From assembly GCF_900104305.1 (NCBI RefSeq), contig NZ_FNJC01000004.1:248001-312000 (forward strand): a stretch of 64,000 nucleotides of DNA, read 5' to 3'. The notes beneath the pieces were generated by a model. It was not told where the DNA came from and ran no database searches. It saw only the letters and a list, made by a program, of their open reading frames with translations. The DNA comes from Filomicrobium insigne. GTDB lineage: Bacteria > Pseudomonadota > Alphaproteobacteria > Rhizobiales > Hyphomicrobiaceae. Below are positions 44,127-52,995 of the stretch, piece after piece; the first letter of the stretch is position 1; each line of letters begins with the position of its first letter. Position numbers and translations under genes: made by a program.

Positions 44127-46205
44127 GTGGGTGAGCAAATCACGCGCAAGGAGTTGGCAACACGTCTGGCTGAGGCGATCAAGGACCGTGCGACGTTGCC
44201 TCTGCTGCAATTGTTGTGCGATGCGCAGGTGGAAGGCGTCGGTGAGGTGGCGGATATATGGACCGGTCCCTTCTCTTCGCTTCGGGACGATATTCTGGGG
44301 TTTGCTGGCGGCGAGGGAGAGGCTGGCGCCCGGGCGGTTGGTATCTGGGAAGAGGAGCCAACGACGGGGGAGTTTGTCCGGTCGCGGCGTCATATCGATC
44401 TTTGGCGGTTTTGCGCGAACGTCGACCGGATCCGGAAAAAAGGAAACCGCAAACGCGTTGCGTTTTTGGGTGAATCGGTTGCGCGCGGCTTTTTCTTCAG
44501 CCCGCAATATGGCCCCGCGCAGGTTCTTGAAAAGCAGCTCGCCGCCGTCGGGCCGAGTGTCGAGGTCGTCGATCTCGCCCAGAGTAATTGCGGGCCATGG
44601 TGGCTCGTAGAGATGACGCGAGCTGCCGCTGCGTTGCAACCCGACGCTATCGTTGTTTTTGCTGGGAATAACTGGCGTGCCGGTTCGTTATCTAGAGCAT
44701 CCACGGACGCCTTTGTGCAGGATGGCGGATTGCTGGCTGAAGATGGGGGGCTTTCTGCCCTGATGGCGCGGCAACAGCGTCGCGCCGCAGAAATTGCTGA
44801 GCACACAGTCAGAGAGTTGGCGAAGGCTGCGCATGACATGGGTGTACCGCTGATCCTCGTTCTGCCAGAGATCAACGTTGCGGATTGGCTGAGTTGCCCG
44901 ATCGGAACCCTTGATGTTCCGCTAATGTCTGAGCTGGATACGGTGGCCTGGGTGGACGTGTTCTCTGAGGCCCGAGAGGCGGCCGATGCTGGTGATTTCC
45001 GTGAGGCGGAAGATCGCGTGCAAGAGGCCATCAATCTTGATGGCGGGACTTGCTCCGCCAGTCTCGAGCTGCTTGCTCACGTTCAATTAAAGCAGGGGAA
45101 GACGCGTGAAGCCTCGGCAGCTCTGCGGCGTAGTCGTGACATTGTCGATGAGACGCGGGTGTTGCCGGGCATTTTCTCTGTCGTCGCGGAAGTGATCCGG
45201 AAGGTTGGGCGGGAGGTCGGTGCTCTCGTGGTCGATCTGCCTCATGTCTACCATCAGCACTTTGGGAACAGTGTTCCCGGGCGCGGGCAGTTCCTCGACT
45301 ATTGTCATCTGAATGCTGAGGGTATTCGCGTTGCGATGGCGGGAACGGCGCAAGCGGTGGTTCAGGCTCTCTTCCATAGCACCGCGGATTTGCAGCGACT
45401 TGTTGAGGCCGGACCTTCTCCGTCACCGGAGCAGGAAGGTTGGGCGCATCTCTTGGCGGGCATTCACAATGCGCACTGGGGACAGGGTACCGAAATCTGT
45501 AGCTTTCATTTCAAGCGTGCGGCGTCGTGTTATCCGCCGATCGGAGAGATCAGCATTCCGCTCGTCTATGATGCGTTCCGACATGGCGTGCCACCGTTGC
45601 TGCTTTCGTCCTTCGGTGAGCTCGTCAAAAATCAAATCGCTTCGACCTACCTCATGGGATACGGCCTGATCGGCCGAGGGCTGATCCGGGAGCATGACCT
45701 CTTGAAATCGATTGTCGCTGCGTTCCCCTCGCTCGGTAACATCTCGTCGGACCCGGACTTTGTGCTCGGAGAGATTGACGAGCTTGACCTTCTCGATGCG
45801 CATTGGTTGCCGTTAATGGATGGTAACCGTTGGTATCGGCGTGCCTTCAAGGCGGCTTACGAGTTGGAGAGCGCCTTTCCGTTCGTTAGTGCTCGGTCGC
45901 AGAAGCTGGAGCTCTCAATTGTCTCTCGTGTCCCAGGCGCGCGTCAGTCGGGCGATATCATTGTCAAACTGAATGGTGCTCAGGTCGGCCGGGTTTCGGT
46001 TCAGGATCAGTGGTGTGATCAGCGCATCGTGTTGGACAGTTCACGGGTCAAGCAGGGGCTCAATTCGCTGAGGTTAATCTGGCCGAATGTGCCGCGTGCT
46101 GATCTGCGTTCAAGCCTTAAGGTTCGCTTTGAAACGGGGCAGCAACTCGACACGCGCACCCATTTCGGGCATCTCCATGAGTTGAGGATTTCTGCTGCCA
46201 CCTGA
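44127..46205 (+). CDS. SGNH/GDSL hydrolase-like protein with TPR-like helices
   Basis: 692 residues from GTG 44127, with AGGGAG 8 bases upstream. The SGNH blocks are present: nucleophile Ser117 in VAFLGESVARGFF, an Asn in VVFAGNNWRAG for the oxyanion hole, and Asp/His in LDYCHLNAEG. A TPR-like helical insertion lies near 285-345 (DAGDFREAEDRVQEAINLDG, QGKTREASAALRRS), before the Asp/His block. The last 120 residues are strand-rich and may form a carbohydrate-binding-like domain (DIIVKLNGAQVGRVSVQD). Probably an esterase or acyltransferase acting on the cluster product or a glycan; function unassigned. Confidence 0.68.
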   Translation: MGEQITRKELATRLAEAIKDRATLPLLQLLCDAQVEGVGEVADIWTGPFSSLRDDILGFAGGEGEAGARAVGIWEEEPTTGEFVRSRRHIDLWRFCANVDRIRKKGNRKRVAFLGESVARGFFFSPQYGPAQVLEKQLAAVGPSVEVVDLAQSNCGPWWLVEMTRAAAALQPDAIVVFAGNNWRAGSLSRASTDAFVQDGGLLAEDGGLSALMARQQRRAAEIAEHTVRELAKAAHDMGVPLILVLPEINVADWLSCPIGTLDVPLMSELDTVAWVDVFSEAREAADAGDFREAEDRVQEAINLDGGTCSASLELLAHVQLKQGKTREASAALRRSRDIVDETRVLPGIFSVVAEVIRKVGREVGALVVDLPHVYHQHFGNSVPGRGQFLDYCHLNAEGIRVAMAGTAQAVVQALFHSTADLQRLVEAGPSPSPEQEGWAHLLAGIHNAHWGQGTEICSFHFKRAASCYPPIGEISIPLVYDAFRHGVPPLLLSSFGELVKNQIASTYLMGYGLIGRGLIREHDLLKSIVAAFPSLGNISSDPDFVLGEIDELDLLDAHWLPLMDGNRWYRRAFKAAYELESAFPFVSARSQKLELSIVSRVPGARQSGDIIVKLNGAQVGRVSVQDQWCDQRIVLDSSRVKQGLNSLRLIWPNVPRADLRSSLKVRFETGQQLDTRTHFGHLHELRISAAT

Positions 46206-46211
46206 TTTTGT

Positions 46212-46246
46212 TGCCGCACGGACCGGGCGTGACAGTCTGTGCGGCA
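46212..46246 (+). terminator. Hairpin after the SGNH hydrolase gene (probable terminator)
   Basis: TGCCGCACGGAC (46212-46223) pairs with GTCTGTGCGGCA (46235-46246), 12 pairs with one G-T. It lies 7 bases after the stop. No T-run follows immediately; the nearest (TTCATTTTTTATTG) begins about 15 bases later, so it may act with Rho or as a 3' stabiliser. Confidence 0.45.
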
Positions 46247-46271
46247 GCGCAAGATTTACGTTCATTTTTTA

Positions 46272-46290
46272 TTGTCCATTATTCGGACAA
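46272..46290. promoter_or_regulatory. Inverted repeat upstream of the sugar ABC operon
   Basis: TTGTCC (46272-46277) and GGACAA (46285-46290) are perfect 6-base arms separated by 7 bases, in an AT-rich spacer 113 bases before the first permease gene. It could be an operator for the transporter. It does not match the IclR-region palindrome at 51959, so the cognate regulator is uncertain. Confidence 0.3.
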
Positions 46291-46402
46291 CTTTTCTCTA
46301 GGTCCTAATTGAAGTGATTTTGGATCGTTGGTAGATTTTTTGGTGCTACCTATCAGTATCTGGATATTGGCGCATCTTCGCTCCTTGGGATATGTCCGAT
46401 AA

Positions 46403-47395
46403 ATGATCGCGATGAATTCAATGCGGTGCTCCGTGGCCGGACGTTTCAGTCAGGAACTTGTCGTCGCTGGGCTAGCGGTTGCGTTGGCGTTGGTGTTCGC
46501 GGCTGCAATTCCTGGGTTCGCGACGTGGGGGAACGCAATGGCGCTCCTGCGCAGCATCGCGATTATCGGGGTGTTGGCGCTTGGTATGTCTGTCGTCATT
46601 ATCGGCGGGGGGATCGACCTGTCGCAGATTGCTGTCGCGCTCGTTTCCGCAGGCGTTGCCGCCATCATGATCAACGGCGGATTTCCTGTTTCGATTGCGC
46701 TCCTGGTGGGGCTTTTCGCAGCAATCGGCATGGGGCTCGCTAACGGATGGTTCGTTGCCTATCTCGGCATCCCATCATTGTTCGCAACGCTTGCGAGCGC
46801 GTTGCTCTTCATGGGCGCGGCCCGGTCGACGCTCATGCCGTCGACCATCATAAATTTGCCGCCCGGCGACGGCGCGTTTCTCGTGCTTGGGACAAATTGG
46901 GCCGGTGTTCCTGTTCCTGCGCTCATATTTGCTGTCTCAGCTGTCGTGATGCATCTGTTTCTGGCGCACTTAGTCGTTGGGCGTTTCGTCTACGCGGTGG
47001 GGGACAATCCAGCTACCGCACGTCTCTCTGGGTTGCCGGTTCGTCGGCTGCGCATGATGACATTCGTGATGGCTGCTGTGATTGGCTATCTGGGTGGTCT
47101 CGTCATGGTCGCATCCACGGCGATGGTCGATCTGGGAACGGCCAAGTCGACATTCATTTTCGACGTCGTCCTAGTTGCTGTTGCCGGGGGTGTGAGCTTG
47201 TCGGGTGCACGCGGTGGCGTCGCCAGTGTGCTTGCGGGGACGGCTTTTGTCGGCGTGCTGCTCAACGGCATGTCCATCCTCGACGTCAATTCTCAGGTCC
47301 AAACAGTCATCAAAGGAAGCTTGCTGTTGGCCGCCATCGTGCTGGACAGCCAGTTGAGGCCGCATGACGAGGAGGCGGAGCGTCACAGCATCTGA
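46403..47395 (+). CDS. CUT2-type sugar ABC transporter permease (RbsC-like)
   Basis: 330 residues, about ten TM helices, of the RbsC/BPD_transp_2 family: IIGGGIDLSQIAVALVSAGV (a variant of the GGIDLSVG motif), FVAYLGIPSLFATLASALLF, VYAVGDNPATARLSGLPV and AVAGGVSLSGARGG are all family landmarks. It forms the membrane channel of the importer encoded here, together with the second permease at 48472. In-frame ATGs at 46412 and 46421 are alternative starts; none has a strong ribosome site. Confidence 0.9.
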   Translation: MIAMNSMRCSVAGRFSQELVVAGLAVALALVFAAAIPGFATWGNAMALLRSIAIIGVLALGMSVVIIGGGIDLSQIAVALVSAGVAAIMINGGFPVSIALLVGLFAAIGMGLANGWFVAYLGIPSLFATLASALLFMGAARSTLMPSTIINLPPGDGAFLVLGTNWAGVPVPALIFAVSAVVMHLFLAHLVVGRFVYAVGDNPATARLSGLPVRRLRMMTFVMAAVIGYLGGLVMVASTAMVDLGTAKSTFIFDVVLVAVAGGVSLSGARGGVASVLAGTAFVGVLLNGMSILDVNSQVQTVIKGSLLLAAIVLDSQLRPHDEEAERHSI

Positions 47396-47443
47396 GCCGC
47401 GTCGTGTCGCGGTGCGTACAACAAAATTTCAAAGGGAGGTTGG

Positions 47444-48475
47444 GTGATAATGGTCGATTTTATATCCGGGAAGCGCTGGGCGATTGGGCTGGTTTCCGCG
47501 TTGGTGGTGACGTGGGGCTTCATGGACGGAGCGTCTCACGCCCAGACCGATCCACGGTCTCAGCTTCGAATTGATTTTGATAAGGCGGTGAAGGGTAAGA
47601 CAGTCGCCTGGGTGCCGATCACGATGGGGACACCTATCGATCAGATCTGGACGGCCGTCATGCAGTCGCACTTCGACAAGTACGGCATCAAATTCATCGT
47701 CCGCGATCCGAACTTTGACAGCAATTCGCAGCTGCAAGCTGTGACGTCGCTCATCAATGAAAAGCCCGACGTTCTGATCGTCCAGAATATCAACGTTTCA
47801 TTGCTGGCGAGAGAGTTGAAGCGGGCAATGGAGAACGGCATCTACGTCATCCAGGTCAACATGATGTCGAACCAACCCTCCGATGCCTATGTGGGGGTCG
47901 ACAATGTTGACTCGGGGCGGCTGATCGCGAAGGACATCGTAGCTCAATGCGGGGGTGGCAAGAGTTCCGGCAAGGTCGCGATCGTGCAAGGCGAAGCGAC
48001 GTCAGCGGGGAGCCTTGATCAGCTCAAGGGAGCGATGGAGGTTTTTGCTGCGGATAAGTCGATCAAAGTTGTTTCGACGCAGGCGGCCAATTGGGATGCC
48101 AACAAGGCGAACGAGATAACGGCGACGGTGCTGAGACAGCACCCCGATCTCTGCGCGACTTACGGACATTGGGGGATCATGCAGCAAGGTGCGGCCCAGG
48201 CTGTGAAGGCGGCGGGTCTGCAGGGCAAAGTGAAGGTTTATGCGTCGAGCGATGGTCCACGTTCGGACTGTGAGATGGTCGAGCAGGGCCTCTTTTATAA
48301 GGTGCTGTCCTATCGGGCCGATATCCAGGGGATGCAGATTGCCGATGCGGTGCTGACGCTGTTGCAAAGCGGTGAAAAGCCGGGAGCAAAGCGTTTGACG
48401 CTTCTCTCCAACAACTTTTGGGTCACGGGCCCGGCTGAGCGTCATTACTGCTACGACCTTTCGTTGACGCAATGA
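47444..48475 (+). CDS. Periplasmic sugar-binding protein of the ABC importer (RbsB-like)
   Basis: 343 residues from GTG 47444 (GGGAGG 5 bases upstream; ATG 47450 also possible). The signal peptide ends near SHAQ (about residue 34). The periplasmic-binding type 1 fold is recognised from TVAWVPITMGTPIDQIWTAV, LINEKPDVLIVQNINVSLLA, AYVGVDNVDSGRLIAKDIV and ATYGHWGIMQQGAAQAVKAAG. Ligand unknown: the pattern fits pentoses, polyols or sugar derivatives. The next gene overlaps by four bases. It differs from canonical operon order in lying between two permease genes. Confidence 0.88.
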   Translation: MIMVDFISGKRWAIGLVSALVVTWGFMDGASHAQTDPRSQLRIDFDKAVKGKTVAWVPITMGTPIDQIWTAVMQSHFDKYGIKFIVRDPNFDSNSQLQAVTSLINEKPDVLIVQNINVSLLARELKRAMENGIYVIQVNMMSNQPSDAYVGVDNVDSGRLIAKDIVAQCGGGKSSGKVAIVQGEATSAGSLDQLKGAMEVFAADKSIKVVSTQAANWDANKANEITATVLRQHPDLCATYGHWGIMQQGAAQAVKAAGLQGKVKVYASSDGPRSDCEMVEQGLFYKVLSYRADIQGMQIADAVLTLLQSGEKPGAKRLTLLSNNFWVTGPAERHYCYDLSLTQ

Positions 48476-49605
48476 CGCAGGCTGAAGATCGCAGTGCCTC
48501 TTTCCTCCGAGGTGCTCTCGCTCGGTCGCCATCCCTCAGGGTGGCTGGCCGAGCTTTTTCGGAGAGGGAGAGAGGTTTGCTTTCGCGCTATCCCGTATTC
48601 AGGCGCCGCTTTGGCGACAGCCTCGATGCGGCCGTGCCCCTGCTTGTGATGTGTGGTCTGTTTGCGGCTTTCGCGCTGCTTGTGCCGAACTACCTGAGCG
48701 GTTCCAACTTGCAGCAATTGATGCGCGATTATGCAGAGCCTTGCCTGGTCGCGTTGGCTCTGGGGATCGTTGTCTTTGCCGGCGGGATCGATTTGTCGGT
48801 GGGCGCCATATTTGCCCTGGCTAAATTTACGGCTCTCTACCTTTTCCGGATTGAGATGTGGCCTTTGCCAGTTGCGGTTTTGGGTGTGCTGTCTGTCGGT
48901 GCCGTTATAGGCGCGATCAACGGTGTCCTGATTGCTTATCTTAAGACCAGAGCTTTCCTGACGACACTCGCGATGTTGTTGATTTTGCGCGCAGGGCTGG
49001 ATTTCGTCACCAACGCCTACACGATCGAGCTCGCGAATGCCTGGCGTGACACAGAGGGTTGGTACTGGCTTGGGGCCGGATATTTTTTGGGTGTTCCAAG
49101 CAACATGGTGATCCTGCTCGTTGTGGCTCTGGCACTCCATCTGTTCCTTACGCGCCTTCGTCCGGGGTTGCACATTATGGCCACGGGAGCTGATCGCAAG
49201 GCTGCGCGTCATGCTGGAATAAATACGCGGCGCGTTACGCTTCTGGCTTATGTGCTTAGTGGATTGATCGCTGCTCTGGCTGGGTTGTTCTATGCGGCCC
49301 GGCAAAGTAGCGCGGGTTCAGACACAGGTCTTGGCTGGGGAGTGACCGCCTTAACCGCGGTGGTGCTGGGTGGCGTAAGCTTGTCCGGTGGTGGCGGTTC
49401 GGTTGGACGCGTCATGATCGGTTCTGCGATCTTGTTTCTGCTGATGAGTGGTCTGTTGCGTATGAACATGCCCGGCGGGGCTTCTTCAGCGTTGATCGGT
49501 GCGACGCTGTTGGGGGCTGTCGGCATCCACATTCAGTGGTCGCGGCGTCGTGCGCGTTCGCGATCTGTCAGGTCGCCTGTATCAGACCAACGGGGCGCTC
49601 CATGA
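48472..49605 (+). CDS. Second CUT2-type ABC transporter permease (RbsC-like)
   Basis: 377 residues with an unusual soluble N-terminal extension of about 50 residues, then the RbsC fold: FAGGIDLSVGAIFALAKFTA, IAYLKTRAFLTTLAMLLILR, IMATGADRKAARHAGINTRR and VLGGVSLSGGGGSVGRV. It probably forms a heterodimeric channel with the permease at 46403. It overlaps the binding protein upstream and the ATPase downstream, each by four bases (ATGA), so the three are translationally coupled. Confidence 0.9.
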   Translation: MTQAEDRSASFLRGALARSPSLRVAGRAFSERERGLLSRYPVFRRRFGDSLDAAVPLLVMCGLFAAFALLVPNYLSGSNLQQLMRDYAEPCLVALALGIVVFAGGIDLSVGAIFALAKFTALYLFRIEMWPLPVAVLGVLSVGAVIGAINGVLIAYLKTRAFLTTLAMLLILRAGLDFVTNAYTIELANAWRDTEGWYWLGAGYFLGVPSNMVILLVVALALHLFLTRLRPGLHIMATGADRKAARHAGINTRRVTLLAYVLSGLIAALAGLFYAARQSSAGSDTGLGWGVTALTAVVLGGVSLSGGGGSVGRVMIGSAILFLLMSGLLRMNMPGGASSALIGATLLGAVGIHIQWSRRRARSRSVRSPVSDQRGAP

Positions 49606-51098
49606 CCGATGCCGCAACGTGTTTGAGTGTTCGCAAGGGGACCAAAAGTTTTGCTGGCTCAGTTGCCCTGGACAGTGTTGATTTTGAGGTGAAGGGTGGC
49701 GAGATCCATGCGCTCATCGGTGAGAATGGCGCGGGCAAATCGACCCTCGCAAAAGTGATGGCAGGCGCCGTTCCTTTAACGTCGGGTTCTCTGCTTATCG
49801 ATCAACAGGTATGTGCGTTTCACTCACCCGCCGACGGTCTCCGTGCTGGCGTGGCGATGGTCTATCAGGAGACCAGCCTTATTCCATCCCTGACTGTTGC
49901 TCAGAATATCCTGCTGGGCCACGAACCCTGGTTGAATTCATTTGGGACGGCTGAGCGCGCTGCACGACAAGCTCTCAAGTCGCTTGACTTCGATGTGGAG
50001 CCAACCGCCCTGGTTCAGGATATCGGCCCTGCGGAAAGGCAAATGGTCGAGATTGCGCGGGCTGTGCATCTTAATGCGCGTGTCCTTATTTTCGATGAGC
50101 CAACAGCGTCACTCTCACCAGCAGAACGGGATAAGTTTTTCAATTTGCTGGAAGCTCTGCGCCGACGCGGCAAGGCTGTCGTTTTTATCACGCATGCATT
50201 GGAAGAGGCTTTGACGATTTCTGATCGCATTACCGTGCTGCGGGATGGAAGGCGGGTCGTTTGTGGACCAGCTCAAAGTTTTGATCGCCAACTGTTGGTT
50301 CAGCTGATGGTTGGGCGTGATCTTGATGAACGCTCGACGGAACTGGGACACTGTGGCGTGGGAGGCCTGGAGCTTCTCGCCGTGGACTCTGTCGGCAGCG
50401 GTGTTGATGGTCCTCGTATTTCTCTTTCTTTGAAATCTGGCGAGGTGGTTGGGCTCGCCGGGCTGGTCGGTGCTGGACGGTCTGACTTGGCGAAGTTCAT
50501 CGCGGGCCTTTCCCGTCCTCAGAATGATTGCAACTGGTCTATTCGGCTCCGTGGAGAGGCTGTGACCTTTAACACGCCCCGAGATGCCATTGCGGCAGGG
50601 ATCGTTTACGTCACCGAAGATCGCAAGTTGGACGGTCTGTTCGAAACGATGACAACAGATGACAATATCTACCTTGCGGCTCAGGCCCGACGCAGGGGGT
50701 GGCTGCGGATCTACTCGCGGGCTATCCGGAAGCGTCTGGCTGATTATTGGCGCGCGCGATTAGCGATCCGAACGCTTCATGGCGATGCGGTGGTCTCAGT
50801 CTATTCGGGTGGCAATCAGCAGAAGGTCGTGATTGCGAAGGCCCTCGCGCAAGACCCTGAAGTGATTATTTTTGATGAGCCAACACGCGGTGTTGATGTC
50901 GGTGCGATTCCGCAAATTCACGATGTCATCCGAGAGGTCGCCGAAGATGGTAAGGCGGTACTCGTGATATCGTCCTATCTGCCGGAGATTCTTCGCCTAT
51001 CAGACAGGGTGCTCGTCATGCGCGATGGACGAATTACTGCTTCGTTTGATCGTGCGGATGCAAGTGAGGACCTCATCATGCATGCCGCCGTGCATTGA
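49602..51098 (+). CDS. Sugar ABC transporter ATP-binding protein (RbsA-like, two NBDs)
   Basis: 498 residues from ATG 49602. The first ATPase domain is canonical: Walker A IGENGAGKSTLAK (about residue 41), Q-loop YQETSLIPSL, Walker B VLIFDEPTASLS. The second has the degenerate Walker A typical of RbsA (GLVGAGRSDLAKFIAGL), signature VYSGGNQQKVVIAKAL and Walker B VIIFDEPTRGVDVG. A longer in-frame version from 49536 would lie inside the permease gene and is rejected. Last gene of the importer operon, ending 8 bases from the convergent IclR gene. Confidence 0.94.
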   Translation: MTDAATCLSVRKGTKSFAGSVALDSVDFEVKGGEIHALIGENGAGKSTLAKVMAGAVPLTSGSLLIDQQVCAFHSPADGLRAGVAMVYQETSLIPSLTVAQNILLGHEPWLNSFGTAERAARQALKSLDFDVEPTALVQDIGPAERQMVEIARAVHLNARVLIFDEPTASLSPAERDKFFNLLEALRRRGKAVVFITHALEEALTISDRITVLRDGRRVVCGPAQSFDRQLLVQLMVGRDLDERSTELGHCGVGGLELLAVDSVGSGVDGPRISLSLKSGEVVGLAGLVGAGRSDLAKFIAGLSRPQNDCNWSIRLRGEAVTFNTPRDAIAAGIVYVTEDRKLDGLFETMTTDDNIYLAAQARRRGWLRIYSRAIRKRLADYWRARLAIRTLHGDAVVSVYSGGNQQKVVIAKALAQDPEVIIFDEPTRGVDVGAIPQIHDVIREVAEDGKAVLVISSYLPEILRLSDRVLVMRDGRITASFDRADASEDLIMHAAVH

Positions 51099-51106
51099 TG
51101 GAGGGC

Positions 51107-51931
51107 TTAGCGTTTCGGTGAAGGCAGCTCTGCTAGAAACATTCGGTGTTCGATGTCCGTTGCTGCGGTCATTAAGGCTTTAGCGCATTGCTTGAGTTGG
51201 GCGTCGTCGAGCCACCCGGTAATGAATGTTGTGCCGATACCTGCGACGGGGTGGCCCGACGGATCGCAAATGGCGGCGCCCATGCCGCTTGTCGATCGGT
51301 CGAGGACAATATTGCCGTAGATCCCGTAGCCCGCGTCCATCGAGTCGGCGAGCGATTTGCGGAAACCCTTTTCATCGAAGCCATCGATGCGGCGGTACCG
51401 CGGCATGCTGAGCTTGATGATGTCGCGGACCTCGTCAGGGTTCATTCGGGCAAACATGCCCATACAGGCGGGTGTCATGCCGAATGGGCCGCGCATGCCC
51501 GCCCAACCTCGTCCAACCTGTATCTGTGATGGGCCTTCGTAGCGGCCAACGCAGACGAAGTCCAAGCCGGAGCGGACGCTAAGATAGACGACCTGCGAGA
51601 GCTTTTCCGCTAAGGCGCTGAGGGTGGTCGCTGCGGTGCGTTCCAGTGGATGGCGGCTAATTGCCGAAAAGCCAAGCGCAGCGAGATCGGCGCCGAGGTT
51701 GAAGCGGCGGGTTTCGGGATCACGGGATACCCAGCCTACGGTCATCAGCATTTCCAATACGCGATAAACGGTGGGGCGGGGTAGAGACGTCCGAGCAACG
51801 AGATCACTCAGCTCGCATCCCTCTTGCGGACCCTGTGCGATCGCCTCAAGCAATGTGACGGCTCTGTTCAGGCTGCCGGCGGGTAGATCGGAAGCATGGA
51901 CGGTTCGTGACGAGCTGTGACCGTTGGACAT
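51107..51931 (-). CDS. IclR-family transcriptional regulator
   Basis: 274 residues: winged-helix domain (residues 20-80, SLNRAVTLLEAIAQ, LVARTSLPRPTVYRVLEML) and an IclR effector domain (90-265, including YRRIDGFDEKGFRKSLADSM, MGAAICDPSGHPVAGIGTTF). It is convergent with the sugar ABC operon and likely controls it, the effector probably being the imported compound or a catabolite. A palindromic operator-like pair lies 28 bases upstream of its start, suggesting autoregulation. Confidence 0.9.
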   Translation of the reverse strand: MSNGHSSSRTVHASDLPAGSLNRAVTLLEAIAQGPQEGCELSDLVARTSLPRPTVYRVLEMLMTVGWVSRDPETRRFNLGADLAALGFSAISRHPLERTAATTLSALAEKLSQVVYLSVRSGLDFVCVGRYEGPSQIQVGRGWAGMRGPFGMTPACMGMFARMNPDEVRDIIKLSMPRYRRIDGFDEKGFRKSLADSMDAGYGIYGNIVLDRSTSGMGAAICDPSGHPVAGIGTTFITGWLDDAQLKQCAKALMTAATDIEHRMFLAELPSPKR

Positions 51932-51958
51932 CGGTCTTTCCTGAATGTTCGCGCTGTG

Positions 51959-51997
51959 TTCAATTATTGAACACCTGCAGTGGCGTTCAATAATTGG
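51959..51997. promoter_or_regulatory. Candidate IclR operator (paired palindromes)
   Basis: CAATTATTGAAC (51961-51972) and GTTCAATAATTG (51985-51996) are perfect 12-base inverted repeats separated by 12 bases. The left half is also a palindrome in itself, TTCAATTATTGAA (51959-51971). The pair lies between iclR and the pentapeptide gene, in the size range of IclR-family operators. Two half-sites on about two helix turns fit a tetrameric regulator. Confidence 0.6.
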
Positions 51998-52143
51998 CTC
52001 TATTTCGATTGATGATGCTACTAAATATGTGTGTTCATTGATATCTTATGGAAAGCATGTTCGATATTCGGCTAGTTTGCTTCGTGGGTTTCAAACCCGA
52101 CCTGTTGCTGCTTCTCAGGACGCGTCAACGCATGAGGACAACT

Positions 52144-52995
52144 ATGACATTGCATCCGAATTCCGCTGGAGCCAATGCGGTAAGCTATGTCTTCTACCGG
52201 GTTTTTCGCAACGTAATGCGTTGGGTGCGGTGGGCCGTTCTTACGGCTTCGACAGTTTGTCTCTTGTGGACTGTGGCGTCAGCGGAGACAGTGTCCAAGA
52301 AGACGGTCCGAGATGTGGCCCGTACTCTCTTTCTGGCTCAGGCGGGAGAGCGGGTAGATTTGTCGGGCAGCGACCTGCGTGGGCTTGATCTCTCAGGGCT
52401 AGATTTTAAAGGGGCAGATCTGTCGCGCGCCAATTTATTTGGCGCGGATTTGACTGCAGCCAATCTTGCAGGCGCTGATCTGACGGGGGCTGTGCTTGAC
52501 CGCACCGTTCTCGTGCGTACCGACTTTACAAAAGCGGCTTTACAAAACGCATCGATCCTGAGGCCGAGTGTGGCGCCCGACCTTCGTTTTGTTGCGCAGG
52601 ACTTGCCGTTATTTCGCGATGCTGATCTTCGTGGTGTTCGGATTACAGCGCGACTTGGCGGAGCTGATTTCAGTCGTGCAGACCTTACGGGGGCAGACTT
52701 TGCGCCGGCTTCAGAACGTGGTTTGGGTGGCACGCCTACCCATGGTCTGGCGCATGTTAACTTCACGGGGGCTAAGCTGGTGAATGCCAATATGGCGGGG
52801 CTCACGCTGACATTTGCGAAGTTTCGGAATGCGTATCTGCGTGGTGCGAATCTTTCCGATGCAGACCTTTCGCGCGCTGATCTGAGAGGTGCGGATCTTG
52901 CGGGTGCCAACCTCGCGGGGGCAGACTTGACGGATGCTGATTTGGAAGGGGCTACGGGGCTTTCGCGTCAGGACGAAGGTCCGATGGATCGCTAA
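52144..52995 (+). CDS. Secreted pentapeptide-repeat protein
   Basis: 283 residues from ATG 52144 (AGGA 5 bases upstream); ATG 52132 and an upstream start at 52048 are alternatives. A signal/TM segment (WAVLTASTVCLLWTVASAE) is followed by two blocks of A(D/N)LxX repeats, such as GADLSRANLFGADLTAANLA and GANLSDADLSRADLRGADLA, which fold as a right-handed quadrilateral helix. A non-repeat insert lies between them (about 155-215). Targeting outside the cytoplasm argues against a gyrase-protection role of the Qnr type. The 3' end overlaps the convergent DUF488 gene by four bases. Confidence 0.85.
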   Translation: MTLHPNSAGANAVSYVFYRVFRNVMRWVRWAVLTASTVCLLWTVASAETVSKKTVRDVARTLFLAQAGERVDLSGSDLRGLDLSGLDFKGADLSRANLFGADLTAANLAGADLTGAVLDRTVLVRTDFTKAALQNASILRPSVAPDLRFVAQDLPLFRDADLRGVRITARLGGADFSRADLTGADFAPASERGLGGTPTHGLAHVNFTGAKLVNANMAGLTLTFAKFRNAYLRGANLSDADLSRADLRGADLAGANLAGADLTDADLEGATGLSRQDEGPMDR

